DNA of 64,000 bases from contig JABFGC010000002.1 of the NCBI GenBank assembly GCA_013112685.1, positions 3,036,836 through 3,100,835 of the forward strand, read 5' to 3'. Positions 1 to 8,367 of this stretch are shown here, one piece after another. Every line of letters starts with the position of its first letter. The first letter of the stretch is position 1. The DNA comes from Chloroflexota bacterium. Its GTDB lineage: Bacteria; Chloroflexota; Anaerolineae; Anaerolineales; Villigracilaceae. A program made the translations under genes and the position numbers. The notes below the pieces were generated by a model that was not told the DNA's origin, made no database searches, and was given only the letters and a program-made list of their open reading frames with translations.

Positions 1-10
1 TTCAAGAATT

Positions 11-81
11 CACCACAGAGCGCACAGAGAGCACGGAGAAAATCTCTAAAAAATCTCTGTGGACTCTGTGGTCTCCGTGGT
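11..81. repeat. Imperfect inverted repeat built of CACAGAG-like heptads
   Basis: Two arms rich in CCACAGAG/CACGGAG units face each other around a short A-rich loop, just upstream of the receiver gene. As RNA this would fold into a long imperfect hairpin. Such CACAGAG-type intergenic repeats are common in Anaerolineae-like and some other genomes, but I see only one copy here. It may be a dispersed repeat rather than a gene-specific regulator. Confidence 0.5.
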
Positions 82-114
82 AAGACTGTGTAACGCCAAA
101 TTACTGGAGCGTCC

Positions 115-468
115 ATGAAAACCATCCTTATCGTCGAAGACACCGACCTCAACATAGACCTGCTCATCCAACTGCTGGAAGACGACTACCGCCTGCTCAT
201 CGCAAAGGACGGGGGGCAGGGCGTCGCGATGGCGCTCGAACACAAACCCGACCTCATCCTCATGGACATCTCCCTGCCCGTCATGGACGGTTACGACGCC
301 GCCCGCCAGATCCGCGCAACGTTCCCCGCCGTCCCCATCATCGGACTCTCCGCGCACGCCATGGAAAGTCACATGCAGAAGGCGCACGAGTCAGGCTGTG
401 ACGATTACCTCACCAAGCCGCTCGATGAAAACCTGCTGTTCGCCGCGCTCAAAAAATATCTGGGATAA
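115..468 (+). CDS. Single-domain response regulator (CheY-like receiver)
   Basis: A 117-aa protein made only of a receiver domain. The acidic pocket (VEDTD, residues 7-11), the phospho-acceptor Asp in LILMDISLPVMDG and the conserved Lys in YLTKP near the C-terminus are all present, so it should be phosphorylatable. There is no output domain, so it probably passes a signal by protein-protein contact or as part of a phosphorelay. It ends 7 bp before the next gene, a receiver-phosphatase, and the two probably form one operon and signalling unit. The partner kinase is not visible in the window. Confidence 0.9.
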   Translation: MKTILIVEDTDLNIDLLIQLLEDDYRLLIAKDGGQGVAMALEHKPDLILMDISLPVMDGYDAARQIRATFPAVPIIGLSAHAMESHMQKAHESGCDDYLTKPLDENLLFAALKKYLG

Positions 469-475
469 CCCCGCC

Positions 476-1655
476 ATGAACAACCCTCCCCGCATCCTGA
501 TCGTGGACGATGAACCCTACAACGTGGATTACCTCCAGCAGGAACTTTCCGACCACAACTTCTGAACTGATCGCCGCCTTCGATGGAAGGGAAGCCCTCG
601 AAAAGATCCGCGCCGCCTCCCCCGACCTCGTCCTGCTCGACATCATGATGCCCGTCATGGATGGCTTCGCCGTCCTTGCACAGGTCAAAGCCGACGCCGC
701 GACGCGCGACATTCCCGTTATCGTCATCTCCGCCAGCAACGATCTCAAAAGCGTGGTAAGGGGCATCCAGCAGGGCGCGGATGACTACCTGCCCAAACCC
801 TTCGAGCCTGTTCTCCTTCACGCCCGCATCGCCGCCAGCCTCGAACGCAAACGCCTGCGCGACCAGGAACAACTCTATCTAAAAAGTCTGGAACGCGAAC
901 TGGAGATCGGGCGCGAAATCCAGAAGGGGTTTTTGCCCGCTGAGTTGCCGCGCGCCGAAGGCTGGGAGATCGCCGCGTACTTCAAGGCGGCGCGCGAAGT
1001 CGCGGGCGATTTCTACGACGCGTTCAGCCTGCCCGACGGGACACTCGGTCTCGTCATCGCGGATGTGTGCGACAAGGGCGTGGGCGCGGCGCCTTGTTCA
1101 TGACCTTGTTCCGCGGCCCTGATCCGCGCCGCGGCAACCGCCGATTTTTTTAAGCAGGAGACCGACGCACAGGATCCCGTCGCGGCGCGGCTCGAGCGTT
1201 CCATCTCGCTCGCCAATGATTACATCGCCAAAACCCACAGCGAGGCGGGCATGTTCGCCACCGTGTTCTTCGGGATTCTCGATCCCAAAAGCGGACTGCT
1301 GACGTACGTTAACGCGGGACACGAACCGCCCGTGATCGCGAGAGCGGGCGGCGCGCAGGAGAGGCTGCCAAGGACGGGTCTCGCGGTTGGTCTGATGGCG
1401 GGTTTCAAATTCGCGCAGAAAACCTGCCAGATCGAGAAGGGCGACCTGTTCTTCGCCTTCACCGACGGCGCGCCCGAATGTAAAAACCCGCTCGGCGAAT
1501 TTTTCGAGCGCGAACGTTTGTTAGCCTTTCTGGATCCCAAAGTGGAATCGGCGGAGGCGCTGCTCCGCGACATCCAGACGCGCCTGCGCGATCACATTGC
1601 AGGGGCGGAGCAATTCGACGACATCACGCTGCTCGCGGCGAGACGATTGCAGTGA
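476..1655 (+). pseudogene. Receiver-PP2C (RsbU/SpoIIE-type) phosphatase, frame broken
   Basis: The sequence reads as one protein in three frame segments. The N-terminal receiver has IVDDEP, the acceptor Asp in LLDIMMPVMDG and YLPKPFEP. A coiled linker (SLERELEIGREIQKGFLP) follows, then a SpoIIE-type PP2C domain with AREVAGDFYDAF, VIADVCDKGVGAA and GDLFFAFTDGAPE. Frame breaks lie near 563 (one extra base in a TTCTGAA context) and near 1092-1116. Family members are Ser/Thr phosphatases that act on anti-sigma antagonists in partner-switching stress pathways. The upstream stand-alone receiver is a likely partner. Intact motifs across the breaks favour sequencing indels or very recent damage. Confidence 0.8.
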
Positions 1656-1727
1656 AGCAGATCCCCTGACGCCAAAGAGTTTCTTCCTCACCCACCCTCG
1701 CAACAGTTAAAGAAAGGAGTCAAAGCC

Positions 1728-1952
1728 ATGGGCATAGACCGCTCCGGCCGCGTCACCTTCGAAGAGACCGCCGATCTCTTCAACGAGACGCGCACTCTCT
1801 ACCCCGACGCATTGATCGAAGATATCATTCGCCTGTCCGTGGGCAGGGCAGACAGGCGAATTTTGGAAATCGGGTGCGGCGCGGGCAATGCCACCATCTC
1901 ATTTGCCAAACGCGACTATCACATCCTGGGGATCGAATTGGGCGAACGGCTG
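1728..1952 (+). pseudogene. Class I SAM methyltransferase, 5' fragment
   Basis: About 75 residues of a small-molecule-type methyltransferase, preceded by a good ribosome-binding site (AAAGGAG, 8 bp upstream). Motif I, the SAM-binding loop, is clear as ILEIGCGAGNAT, followed by the acidic end of strand beta-2 (ILGIELGERL). The typical domain needs about 150 more residues. These are missing because the sequence runs directly into the opposite-strand start of an ABC-exporter gene. The open frame continues to 2003 but those residues are antisense to that gene. The product is probably non-functional. Confidence 0.7.
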
Positions 1953-2089
1953 AGCGCGGAGATGGCAAGCGAAATCGTCGCCGCGATATACGAAACACGA
2001 TAGTCCGTCATCATGCGCCACAAACCGACGAGGCGGTTCTTGTGAAGGGCATTGCGGAAGTCGAAGTATTGGGGGGTGGTGTTGATCAT
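1946..2089 (-). pseudogene. ABC exporter (permease-ATPase), 5' fragment
   Basis: About 48 residues starting at ATG 2089 with a GGAG ribosome-binding site 9 bp upstream. The sequence (FDFRNALHKNRLVGLWRMM, then a first membrane helix with SYIAATISLAISAL) resembles the start of fused permease-ATPase exporters. The rest of the gene, usually about 600 codons, is gone, and the sequence switches into the opposite-strand methyltransferase fragment at 1946-1952. It lies downstream of a peptide gene and a terminator-like hairpin on the same strand. The family call rests on a short segment. Confidence 0.5.
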
Positions 2090-2107
2090 GGTGATTTCTC
2101 CAAAAAA

Positions 2108-2141
2108 AGACCTGACAGGTTTCCACAAACCTGTCAGGTCT
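2108..2141. repeat. Perfect 15-bp-arm palindrome
   Basis: Arms AGACCTGACAGGTTT and AAACCTGTCAGGTCT flank a 4-nt loop (CCAC). It lies between the minus-strand terminator-like hairpin and the start of the ABC fragment. It could be an operator, a transcript hairpin or a dispersed palindromic repeat. No U-tract follows on either strand, so it is not a canonical terminator. Confidence 0.7.
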
Positions 2142-2149
2142 GTGGGAAA

Positions 2150-2183
2150 TAAATAAAAAGGCTGCGGCGCGTGCGCCACAGCC
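2150..2183 (-). terminator. Rho-independent terminator or attenuator
   Basis: A GC-rich stem (GGCTGCGGCGC paired with GCGCCACAGCC, one mismatch) is followed on the minus strand by TTTTTATTT. It sits about 30 bp after the stop of the 26-codon peptide gene and before the ABC fragment. It could end the peptide transcript or set a peptide/ABC expression ratio. Confidence 0.65.
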
Positions 2184-2212
2184 CAAAGTCAATAAAGGAC
2201 GGAAAAGGTGAC

Positions 2213-2293
2213 CTAGATTCGGTCAACAGGCGCACTCCGAGAAGGTAATTTTCCAACTGCGGCGATAGGGTTCGTGAAGATTGTGCTGCTCAT
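2213..2293 (-). CDS. 26-residue peptide gene
   Basis: ATG at 2293 is preceded by a strong ribosome-binding site (GAAAGGAG, 8 bp upstream). The peptide begins MSSTIFTNPIAAVGK and ends APVDRI before TAG. It is neither strongly hydrophobic nor signal-peptide-like. It lies 100 bp downstream of the GntR-LacI-type repressor gene on the same strand, behind a palindromic candidate operator, and ahead of a terminator-like hairpin and an ABC-exporter fragment. This layout would suit an exported or signalling peptide or a leader peptide. I do not recognise a family. Support comes from the start signals and context only. Confidence 0.45.
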   Translation of the reverse strand: MSSTIFTNPIAAVGKLPSRSAPVDRI

Positions 2294-2326
2294 CAAGAGT
2301 GCGCTCCTTTCTTTGTGGATTTATAC

Positions 2327-2344
2327 CGCAAAATTCATTTTGCG
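2327..2344. promoter_or_regulatory. Candidate operator palindrome
   Basis: CGCAAAAT-TC-ATTTTGCG is a perfect 18-bp palindrome, and the flanking TATA/TATA extends the symmetry to about 2322-2349 with one mismatch. It lies between the repressor gene and the 26-codon gene, where a repressor of the downstream unit would bind. Confidence 0.5.
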
Positions 2345-2393
2345 ATATAGGAACGAGTTTACACCCGCGGGAGGATTCGTGTCAAGGAAATTT

Positions 2394-3511
2394 TCAGCCG
2401 CACCCGCAACTTCTTCTTACGATCAACTCGCTTTCCAGCACCACGCGCTTTTTCTCGAGCCGTTTCTTCGAGATCAGGCGCATCAGCATGTTGATCGCTT
2501 CCACGCCCATTTGATAAGAGGGCAAATTCACAGTCGTGAGCGCGGGGTCCATTAACGCGGCGAGTTCGATGTTGTCTTTGCTGACGACGGCGAAATCCAG
2601 CGGGATGCGTTTGCCGTTGTCCTTCAAGGCGCGGATCACGCCCGCCGCCATCAAATCGCCCGAGACGAAAACTGCCTTCGGCGGTTTATTTAGCGCTAGC
2701 AGGCGCAAGCCAGCCTGATAACCGTCCTCCAGCGAGTAAGAAGGCGTCTCGATAACCGAATCAGGCTCGAGGTCCAAAGAAGAAGCGTCGAGGGCGCGTT
2801 GATATCCCTTGTAGGTATCGAGGAAATTGGGCCAGATCAACGGCGCGGTGATGAACGCGATCCGCTTGTAACCGTGTTCGATGAGGTGCTGCGCCGCGAG
2901 GAAGCCCGCCCTTTCCAGATCGAGCAGAATTGTGTGCGTTGAAAATTGCGGCGCATCCGCGAAAACCATAGGAGGACCGCCAGGCGAAATGGGGAGTTCC
3001 CGTTTGAACGAATCCGCCACGGGCGAGGCGGCGATGATGCCGTCCACTTTTTTTGCAATCAATTGTTGCACGGACTGGCGCGTCAGGTCTGCGCGGTCAC
3101 GCGTGATGCTGACGATGATCATGTATCCCGACCGCCGCGCGATCTCCTCCACGCCGCTGATGAACGGATCGTAGAATGTATAAACATTGGGGATGAGAAC
3201 CCCGATCGTGTGTGACGGGGAGACTGATTCGTTCGTAACAAGCTTGTCCAACTCGAACGGTTTGACGCGTGTCCCGCGGCTCGGGCGCGTTTCCACCAGC
3301 CCATCGCCTTCGAGGCTGTGGTACGCCCCGGCGGACGGTGTGCATGTGCACGCCGAGTTGATCCGCAAGTTCGCGAATGGTGGGCAGGCGGTCGCCGGAT
3401 TTGAGTTTGCCGCTGGCGATCAGCCAGGTGATCTGCTTGCCTGAGTTGGGCGAAGATGGGCAGGTTCGCTTGAGGGTCAATATGGAGGGGAAGTTGCGGC
3501 GCGGGCGTCAT
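2394..3511 (-). pseudogene. GntR-type winged helix + LacI-type sensor repressor, frame broken
   Basis: Three overlapping frame segments assemble one regulator. The N-terminal GntR winged helix reads LPIFAQL, then SGKLKSGDRLPTIRELADQL and GVHMHTVR, then YHSLEGDGLVETRPSRGTRV. From about residue 80 a periplasmic-binding-protein-like sensor follows (TIGVLIPNVYTFYDPFISGV through FVSGDLMAAGVIRALKDNG, ending VIRRSCGCG-like). AraR-type regulators share this design and respond to sugars or similar ligands. Breaks lie near 3450 and 3320. Start at ATG 3511. A 22-bp palindrome lies 50 bp upstream, between this gene and the divergent lipoprotein gene. Confidence 0.75.
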
Positions 3512-3559
3512 TTTGGATAAATTTTATCAGATTAGCCAAAGAGGCTTGACTTTTAAAGT

Positions 3560-3581
3560 TTGTTATACTACACTATAACAA
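3560..3581. promoter_or_regulatory. Operator palindrome between divergent genes
   Basis: TTGTTATA-CTACAC-TATAACAA is a perfect inverted repeat with 8-bp arms. It lies between the divergent GntR-LacI regulator and the lipoprotein gene. Its size and T/A-rich form suit GntR-type winged helices. A TTGACT hexamer just upstream (3546) suggests a promoter here, though hexamer spacing is not ideal. Autoregulation is likely. Confidence 0.6.
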
Positions 3582-3626
3582 ATGTGTCAACCAAGGCTGC
3601 CTGATTTTTCGCCAAAGGAGGCAGAC

Positions 3627-3827
3627 ATGAGGGCTTTGTTTCGATTTGCGCTGTTCTTGTTGATGGGGGTAATAACGCTCGCCGCCTGCGCCAAAGAAGA
3701 ATGGGATATCGTCACACTGGGGGATGGTTTCCTTGTGGACGAAGACCGGTTCCGCGGCGTGGCGCTGACCGAGGAGGGGGATAAGGTCATTTTGAAAGCA
3801 TTGAAGGAAATCGAACTCACGAGGTAA
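3627..3827 (+). CDS. Small lipoprotein, unknown function
   Basis: A 66-aa product. ATG 3627 is chosen because AAAGGAGG lies 7 bp upstream and the sequence then reads as a lipoprotein signal peptide (RALFRFALFLLMGVITLAAC, lipobox LAAC). The mature part is about 45 residues, charged, and ends KALKEIELTR. It is probably first in an operon with the SnoaL/nucleoside-hydrolase gene, which starts 18 bp downstream. A second, broken copy of its C-terminus occurs at 5399-5446. No function is recognised. Confidence 0.7.
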   Translation: MRALFRFALFLLMGVITLAACAKEEWDIVTLGDGFLVDEDRFRGVALTEEGDKVILKALKEIELTR

Positions 3828-3844
3828 TTGGAGAGGAGATTGAC

Positions 3845-5245
3845 ATGAAGAATCCATTTCGATTCACAATTCTGATTGCCCTACTGTTGAACCTCTCCGC
3901 GTGCGGATCATCGCAGGAGGTGACCGACCCGATCTCGGTCATTGAGTCGTACGAAGCCGCATGGAATGCAAAAGACCTCGACGCGGTGATGGAGCACTTC
4001 ACCGACGATGCAGTGGAAACGAACGGAGCGGGCACATTCACAGGCAGGGACGAAATCCGCGGAGTGTACGAAAAATTCAACGATATTTTTTCCATGGACT
4101 GCCAGAACTACAAGGTAAAGGGCAATTCGGTTACGTATGATTGTGTGATGACTGTCTATGAGACTGGCGGTTTATTTGGGGAGCGATATGAAACCGTCTT
4201 CGAAGGCGGGAAAATAAAATCCAATATCATGATCGGGACGTTCGCTCCCGACATCCCAATATCCGAAACCGCCGCGCCCATCGTCCTTGCGACCCCCACC
4301 CCGTTGGCCGAAACCCTGCATGTGATTATGGAGGATGACATGGCGCGCGACGGCATGGATGCGATTCTCTATCTGTTGAAGCATCCCAACGTGGAGGTAG
4401 AGGCGATCACTGTCGCCGCGACGGGCGAAGCGCACTGCGAGTCGGGGGTCAAACACGCGCTTGGGTTGGTGGCGTTGAACAAGTCCACGGGCATCCCCGT
4501 TGCCTGTGGCAGGGAGACTCCGCTCAGCGGGGATCACGCTTTTCCATCTCCCTGGCGGGAAAACGCGGACAACCTGTACGGCTTGAATCTCCCCGAGGGG
4601 GGAAGCGCCTCGCCGCTGACCGCGCCCGAACTGATCGCCTCCACGATTCGGGAATCGACGCAGAAGATAACCATCGTTGCGACGGGTCCGCTTACGAATA
4701 TCGCCGAGGCGCTGACCGCGCATCCCGACATCGTGGAGAACATCCGGAGGATCTACATCATGGGCGGCGCGGTGGAGGTCAACGGCAACGTCGGTTTCTC
4801 GGGGGTCGGGATCCAGAATCAAGTCGCCGAATGGAATATCTACGTTGACCCTCGCGCTGCCAACCTCGTGTTCAACTCGGGCGCACCGATCACGCTCGTG
4901 CCGTTGGATGCTACAAATGATGTTCCCGCCACGACCCGTTACTACAAGACCCTCGAAGCGCATCGCTCCACCGCTGAGGCTGGATTCGTCTACGACTTGA
5001 TGGATGCCAACCTGGGCATGATCCAAAGCGGCGGGACGTATTTCTGGGACGAACTGGCGGCAGCCATTGCCACTGACGAAAGCCTCGCCACATTCAAGAT
5101 GTTTGAGTTGCAGGTCGTGGAGGAGGAAGGTCCCGAAAGCGGATACACCAAACCCACCGCGGGTGGGGCAAAGATCCGTGTGGCTGTCTCCGCGAACGCG
5201 GAACGATTCGAGGAAACCTTTCTCAACGTGTTGAACATTCCTTGA
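3845..5245 (+). CDS. Lipoprotein: SnoaL-like domain fused to nucleoside hydrolase
   Basis: A 466-aa product with lipobox LSAC (Cys at about residue 20). Residues about 28-135 form a SnoaL/NTF2-like cone (YEAAWNAKDLDAVMEHFTDDA). Residues about 158-466 match the inosine/uridine-preferring nucleoside hydrolase fold: VIMEDDMARDGMDAILYLL, EVEAITVAATGEAHC, IVATGPLTNIAEAL and YIMGGAVEVNGNVG. The family cleaves N-glycosidic bonds of nucleosides using a Ca2+ held by clustered Asp residues. Here the usual double Asp near the N-terminus reads DG, so metal binding may be altered. GGAG lies upstream of ATG 3845. The fusion to a SnoaL-like domain is unusual. Confidence 0.85.
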   Translation: MKNPFRFTILIALLLNLSACGSSQEVTDPISVIESYEAAWNAKDLDAVMEHFTDDAVETNGAGTFTGRDEIRGVYEKFNDIFSMDCQNYKVKGNSVTYDCVMTVYETGGLFGERYETVFEGGKIKSNIMIGTFAPDIPISETAAPIVLATPTPLAETLHVIMEDDMARDGMDAILYLLKHPNVEVEAITVAATGEAHCESGVKHALGLVALNKSTGIPVACGRETPLSGDHAFPSPWRENADNLYGLNLPEGGSASPLTAPELIASTIRESTQKITIVATGPLTNIAEALTAHPDIVENIRRIYIMGGAVEVNGNVGFSGVGIQNQVAEWNIYVDPRAANLVFNSGAPITLVPLDATNDVPATTRYYKTLEAHRSTAEAGFVYDLMDANLGMIQSGGTYFWDELAAAIATDESLATFKMFELQVVEEEGPESGYTKPTAGGAKIRVAVSANAERFEETFLNVLNIP

Positions 5246-5327
5246 ATTAAGAAAGGAGTTCCCTGTAAGGGCTCAAAGCCGCCATTCCTTGCGGAGCACC
5301 CTGTGGCGGCAGTGTGATATCAAAAAC

Positions 5328-5377
5328 CTCCCTGCGCCGGGCTTGCACAGAGCCTGCCAAAGTGACGGCGCAGGGAG
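5328..5377. repeat. Inverted repeat hairpin
   Basis: CTCCCTGCGCCG and CGGCGCAGGGAG form a perfect 12-bp stem with a 26-nt spacer. It lies in the 230-bp gap that also holds the remnant of a small lipoprotein gene. It may be a dispersed repeat that landed in that gene. No U-tract follows. Confidence 0.6.
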
Positions 5378-5398
5378 TAGCCCACTACGGGCTGGAAG

Positions 5399-5446
5399 AT
5401 CGTGGATGCGCTGAAGGAAATTGAATTTGAAAAGCCGAACAAATAG
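5399..5446 (+). pseudogene. Remnant 3' end of a small lipoprotein gene
   Basis: A 15-codon tail reads IVDALKEIEFEKPNK then TAG, closely matching the end of the 66-aa lipoprotein (VILKALKEIELTR) at 3627-3827. The upstream part of this copy is replaced by hairpin-rich sequence. It precedes the second SnoaL-like gene just as the intact copy precedes the first, so the pair (small lipoprotein + SnoaL) was duplicated and this copy has lost its 5' part. Confidence 0.6.
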
Positions 5447-5477
5447 TTGAATCTCAAAGGCAGAAAAGGAGAATCCC

Positions 5478-5894
5478 ATGAAAACCCTGTTTCGTCTTAC
5501 ATTGCTGATCGCATTGCTGTTGAGTGTTTCCGCCTGCGGCTCCCAGCCCTCGGAGCACGATGCGGCGTTGATTGCCGTGGTCGAAAATTCCATCGCCGCC
5601 TGGAACGCCGAAGACCTGGACGCCGTCCTTGCCTTGTACGCCGATGATGCGGTTGTAGCCAACAAACTGGGGACATTCGAGGGAAAGGAAAAGATCCGTT
5701 CGCTCTTCGAAAGCGCCATTGACGAATTCAGCCAGGATTGCCGGAACTACAAAGCGAACGGCAACACCGTCTCGTACGAATGCGCCTTAATCGGAAGGGA
5801 CGATGGCAAAGCCTACGCTGGAGAAAAATATGAATTGGTGATCGAAAACGGCTTGATTGTGAGCGACAAGTTCATTGGTAATTTCACGCCATAA
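5478..5894 (+). CDS. SnoaL-like domain lipoprotein
   Basis: A 138-aa product with signal peptide and lipobox VSAC. The rest is one SnoaL/NTF2-like domain (IAAWNAEDLDAVLALYADDAV, then GKEKIRSLFESAIDEFSQDCRNYKA). It is a clear paralog of the N-terminal part of the 3845-5245 fusion, including the shared DCRNYKANGNTVSYEC-like stretch. AAAGGAG lies ahead of ATG 5478. Such domains bind small hydrophobic ligands or act as isomerases. The substrate is unknown. Tandem duplication within the locus is the likely origin. Confidence 0.8.
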   Translation: MKTLFRLTLLIALLLSVSACGSQPSEHDAALIAVVENSIAAWNAEDLDAVLALYADDAVVANKLGTFEGKEKIRSLFESAIDEFSQDCRNYKANGNTVSYECALIGRDDGKAYAGEKYELVIENGLIVSDKFIGNFTP

Positions 5895-5954
5895 TACTTC
5901 CGGTTCCCCAGAATCGAAGGAGGTTCGGGCAAACGTACAACAAGGAGTTGGGTC

Positions 5955-6705
5955 ATGAAAAACACGATTCTCATCATCGTTATAACCGCGCTGATCGCGG
6001 GCATCTCCGCCTGCGCCTCGCGCGAGACGGTTAAATTGGTCGTCCTTGCGACGCCTTCGGATCAAACACCACTCCCCAAGCCTATGAGAACGCGGTGAAG
6101 GAAGACCTCGATGCGGTGGTGAACGCATTCGTGTGGAGCGTCCCAACCAAGCCGCTTCATAATCAACTTGAGGCAATGCGGAAAGACACTGAATTGCGCC
6201 AGGCTCTTAAGAACGCCGATGTGATCATGATGGGTATTTCTCCCAAGTGGAACGACGCGGCTGAAAACCTCTACACGAGCGACATGTGCCGCGGCGACGA
6301 CAACTAGGATTGCTTGCGCGGAGCCCGGGCAAAGGAAAAGGAAAACGTCGTCGCCCTCCTGGATCTTCTGGCTGAATTGCGCGCGGGGTCGCCGGTACTT
6401 CTCCGCGTGTTTATCATTGACGATCACTATTACCAGTTTACATTACCCGGCACGACAAAACCATTGGTAAAGCCGGAAGTGGCGGAAGTCATGAAAGTTT
6501 ACTATCACGAACTTCTGGGATTCGCCGAGGAGGAGTGCCACCGCTGCGGAATCATTTCGGTGCGCGCCTTGCCCGACCCTTCTTTCAAGACTCAAATCCC
6601 CCGGCTGAATGGCTGGATGGGCGCGGACATTATACGGAGTCGGGGAGCCAGGTGATTACCGACGAACTGGTCAAGTTGGGTCTTGAACTGACGGTGTTGA
6701 AGTAG
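5955..6705 (+). pseudogene. SGNH/GDSL-like hydrolase lipoprotein, frame broken
   Basis: The start (ATG 5955, AAGGAG upstream) encodes a lipoprotein signal with lipobox ISAC. Three further frame segments follow: one with NADVIMMGISPKWNDAAENLY, one with LLDLLAELRAGSPVLLRVF, and one with GWMGADII then SQVITDELVKLG. Order and content suggest an SGNH-type esterase domain, with block III-like GISPKWND and the end near the catalytic His region. At least four indels break it. The N-terminal catalytic GDS block is not seen, and the part after the signal peptide is short, so a deletion is also possible. Confidence 0.55.
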
Positions 6706-6717
6706 GAAAATTATTGT

Positions 6718-6741
6718 CCCTGCACTGAGGACGGTGCAGGG
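6718..6741. repeat. Short hairpin after the lipoprotein cluster
   Basis: CCCTGCAC and GTGCAGGG form a perfect 8-bp stem with an 8-nt loop, 12 bp after the last stop of the lipoprotein cluster. No T-run follows, so it is at most a weak terminator or an RNA 3'-end stabiliser. Confidence 0.4.
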
Positions 6742-6754
6742 AACGTCGTGGTAT

Positions 6755-6781
6755 GTAGGACAAATTGACAATTTGTCCTAC
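6755..6781. repeat. Perfect 12-bp-arm palindrome
   Basis: GTAGGACAAATT and AATTTGTCCTAC flank a 3-nt loop. It looks like a dispersed palindromic (REP-like) element at the boundary between the GC-rich flank and the IS-rich region. The rest of 6782-6909 shows no gene. Confidence 0.65.
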
Positions 6782-7135
6782 GGGATGATCGCTTCGCACA
6801 CGCCGCTGCGATTGGGGAAATGAAGGACATATTCATCGGCAAATAACTGTGGAATAGCTCATCCGTTGAGATCTGTAGCATTTAGGTCATTTGATTCAAA
6901 CAGAAGAGGCTGGGTTTTCACAAAGAATTAGAAGGATGATCATTGAAATGATCCACAGTTAATATCCCTAGGCCAAGATGAAGAGGCAGTGGAACAGAAG
7001 GACTGTGAAAGAAGTTCTAAATATATTATTGCTGGTTTACAGGACCAGCAGGAGGAACAGGGTCGAAGCAATCAAGCCCTGACTGCCAGGCTGGAGCTAA
7101 TAGAAAGCCAAATCGCTGAGAATGAAGCACAGCTC

Positions 7136-8367
7136 CTGATACCCTTACAGATTGAAAAAAAGCTACTGCTCATCCAATGCGGCATAATTTGGTTGCTTGA
7201 CGACCAAAGGAGGCCGCCGATGAGCAGTAGTCAGGAATTGTACAACCGATTGAGCGAAACCATGAGTGCCTTGGTGAAAGTGACAAACCGAAAGCAGTTG
7301 GCGAATTGGCTGTGGATCGTGGTAGGCTTGTTGCAGGGGAAATCGCCTGCGTTGAGCCAGATTGCCAATTTCCTGCCGATGAACACCCAAGCCGAATCCC
7401 GCGTGACTTTGATTCGCCGCTGGTTAATGAATTGGCATGTGGATGTGTGGGCATTTTACGAACCGATCCTGAAACATGTTCTGCAAGGTTGGTCAGCGGT
7501 ACAGGCATATGTCATTCTGGATGGCGTGATGATCTTCGGAGACCGCTGGCAAATCTTTCGCGTTTCCCTGCAACATGGTTGTCGTGCGATCCCGTTGGCT
7601 TGGGTAGTTGTGCCAGGCGAGGGCGTGACGACCGTGCAGCATTTGAAAACGATGTTGGAATGGGTCAAGCGGCTGTTGCACAACCGTGTGAAGAGCGTGG
7701 TCTTCCTGGCGGATCGTGGCTTCCGCGACTGCGATTGGGCGCAATTGTGCCTGGATTTAGGCTGGAATTATGCGATTCGAGTGGCTTGCAACACCTACAT
7801 TACTCTGGAGGATGGTCGGACGGGTCGCATTGACGCTTGGGTGTCTCCCTATCGCAACCGCTATTTCCAGAACGTTTGGCTGACGCAAGCGCAGAAACTT
7901 CTGACCAACTTGTCTGTCACCTGGACAACCGATAAGAATGGACAACCCGAAATGGTAGCGGTGATTTCCAATCAGATCGCCTGTCGCACTCGGTGCGAGA
8001 ATACGGCCGCCGCATGAGCATCGAGCAAAGCTCCCGCGACGACAAGTCGGGCGGATTCAATATGGCGCACATTCAACTACAACACGCTGATCGCATTGAG
8101 CGCTTACTGCTAGCCATCGCAATTGCTACGCTCTGGTGTCACGAACTGGGCGAACACGTTTTACAGCAGGGCGAAACAACTCGCCGCCTGATTGATCCAG
8201 GGCCCACGCGCGAACTCAGTCTGTTTCAACTGGGTCTGCGCTGGTTGAAACGAGCCTTGGCGGTTGCCATGCACCTACTGCCCCATTTCAAAGCCCGATT
8301 GTCTCATCTCAAATTGCAGCCCGTCCTTTCTCCATTAGCCCAAATTGGAAATCTGTAAGGGTATCAG
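7136..8367 (+). mobile_element. IS4-like insertion sequence, copy 1 (1232 bp)
   Basis: Terminal inverted repeats begin CTGATACCCTTACAGATT. The element is flanked by the 9-bp direct repeat GCACAGCTC (7127-7135 and 8368-8376), the signature of its insertion into the recombinase remnant. A second copy of identical length lies at 45111-46342 in the opposite orientation with its own duplication, so the element has been recently active. Family call: IS4, from the YREK-like motif and the 9-bp target duplication. Confidence 0.9.
7220..8358 (+). CDS. IS4-family DDE transposase (two overlapping frames)
   Basis: The first frame (ATG 7220, AAAGGAGG upstream) carries the first catalytic Asp in VILDGVMIFGDRW and the second in VFLADRGFRDCDW. 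It stops at 8017. The third acidic residue, in YGRRMSIEQSSRDDK (the Y-R-E-K signature), lies in the overlapping frame 7993-8358. An intact enzyme needs a frameshift around 8000, or the break is an error. The other copy is interrupted at the same place by a different indel pattern, with an ATGA stop-start overlap there. Confidence 0.8.

Noticed and set aside
3546..3579. A -35/-10 promoter overlapping the GntR-type operator
   Set aside because: TTGACT is present, but the TATACT and TATAAC hexamers lie 12 and 22 bp away, so no pair has acceptable spacing.
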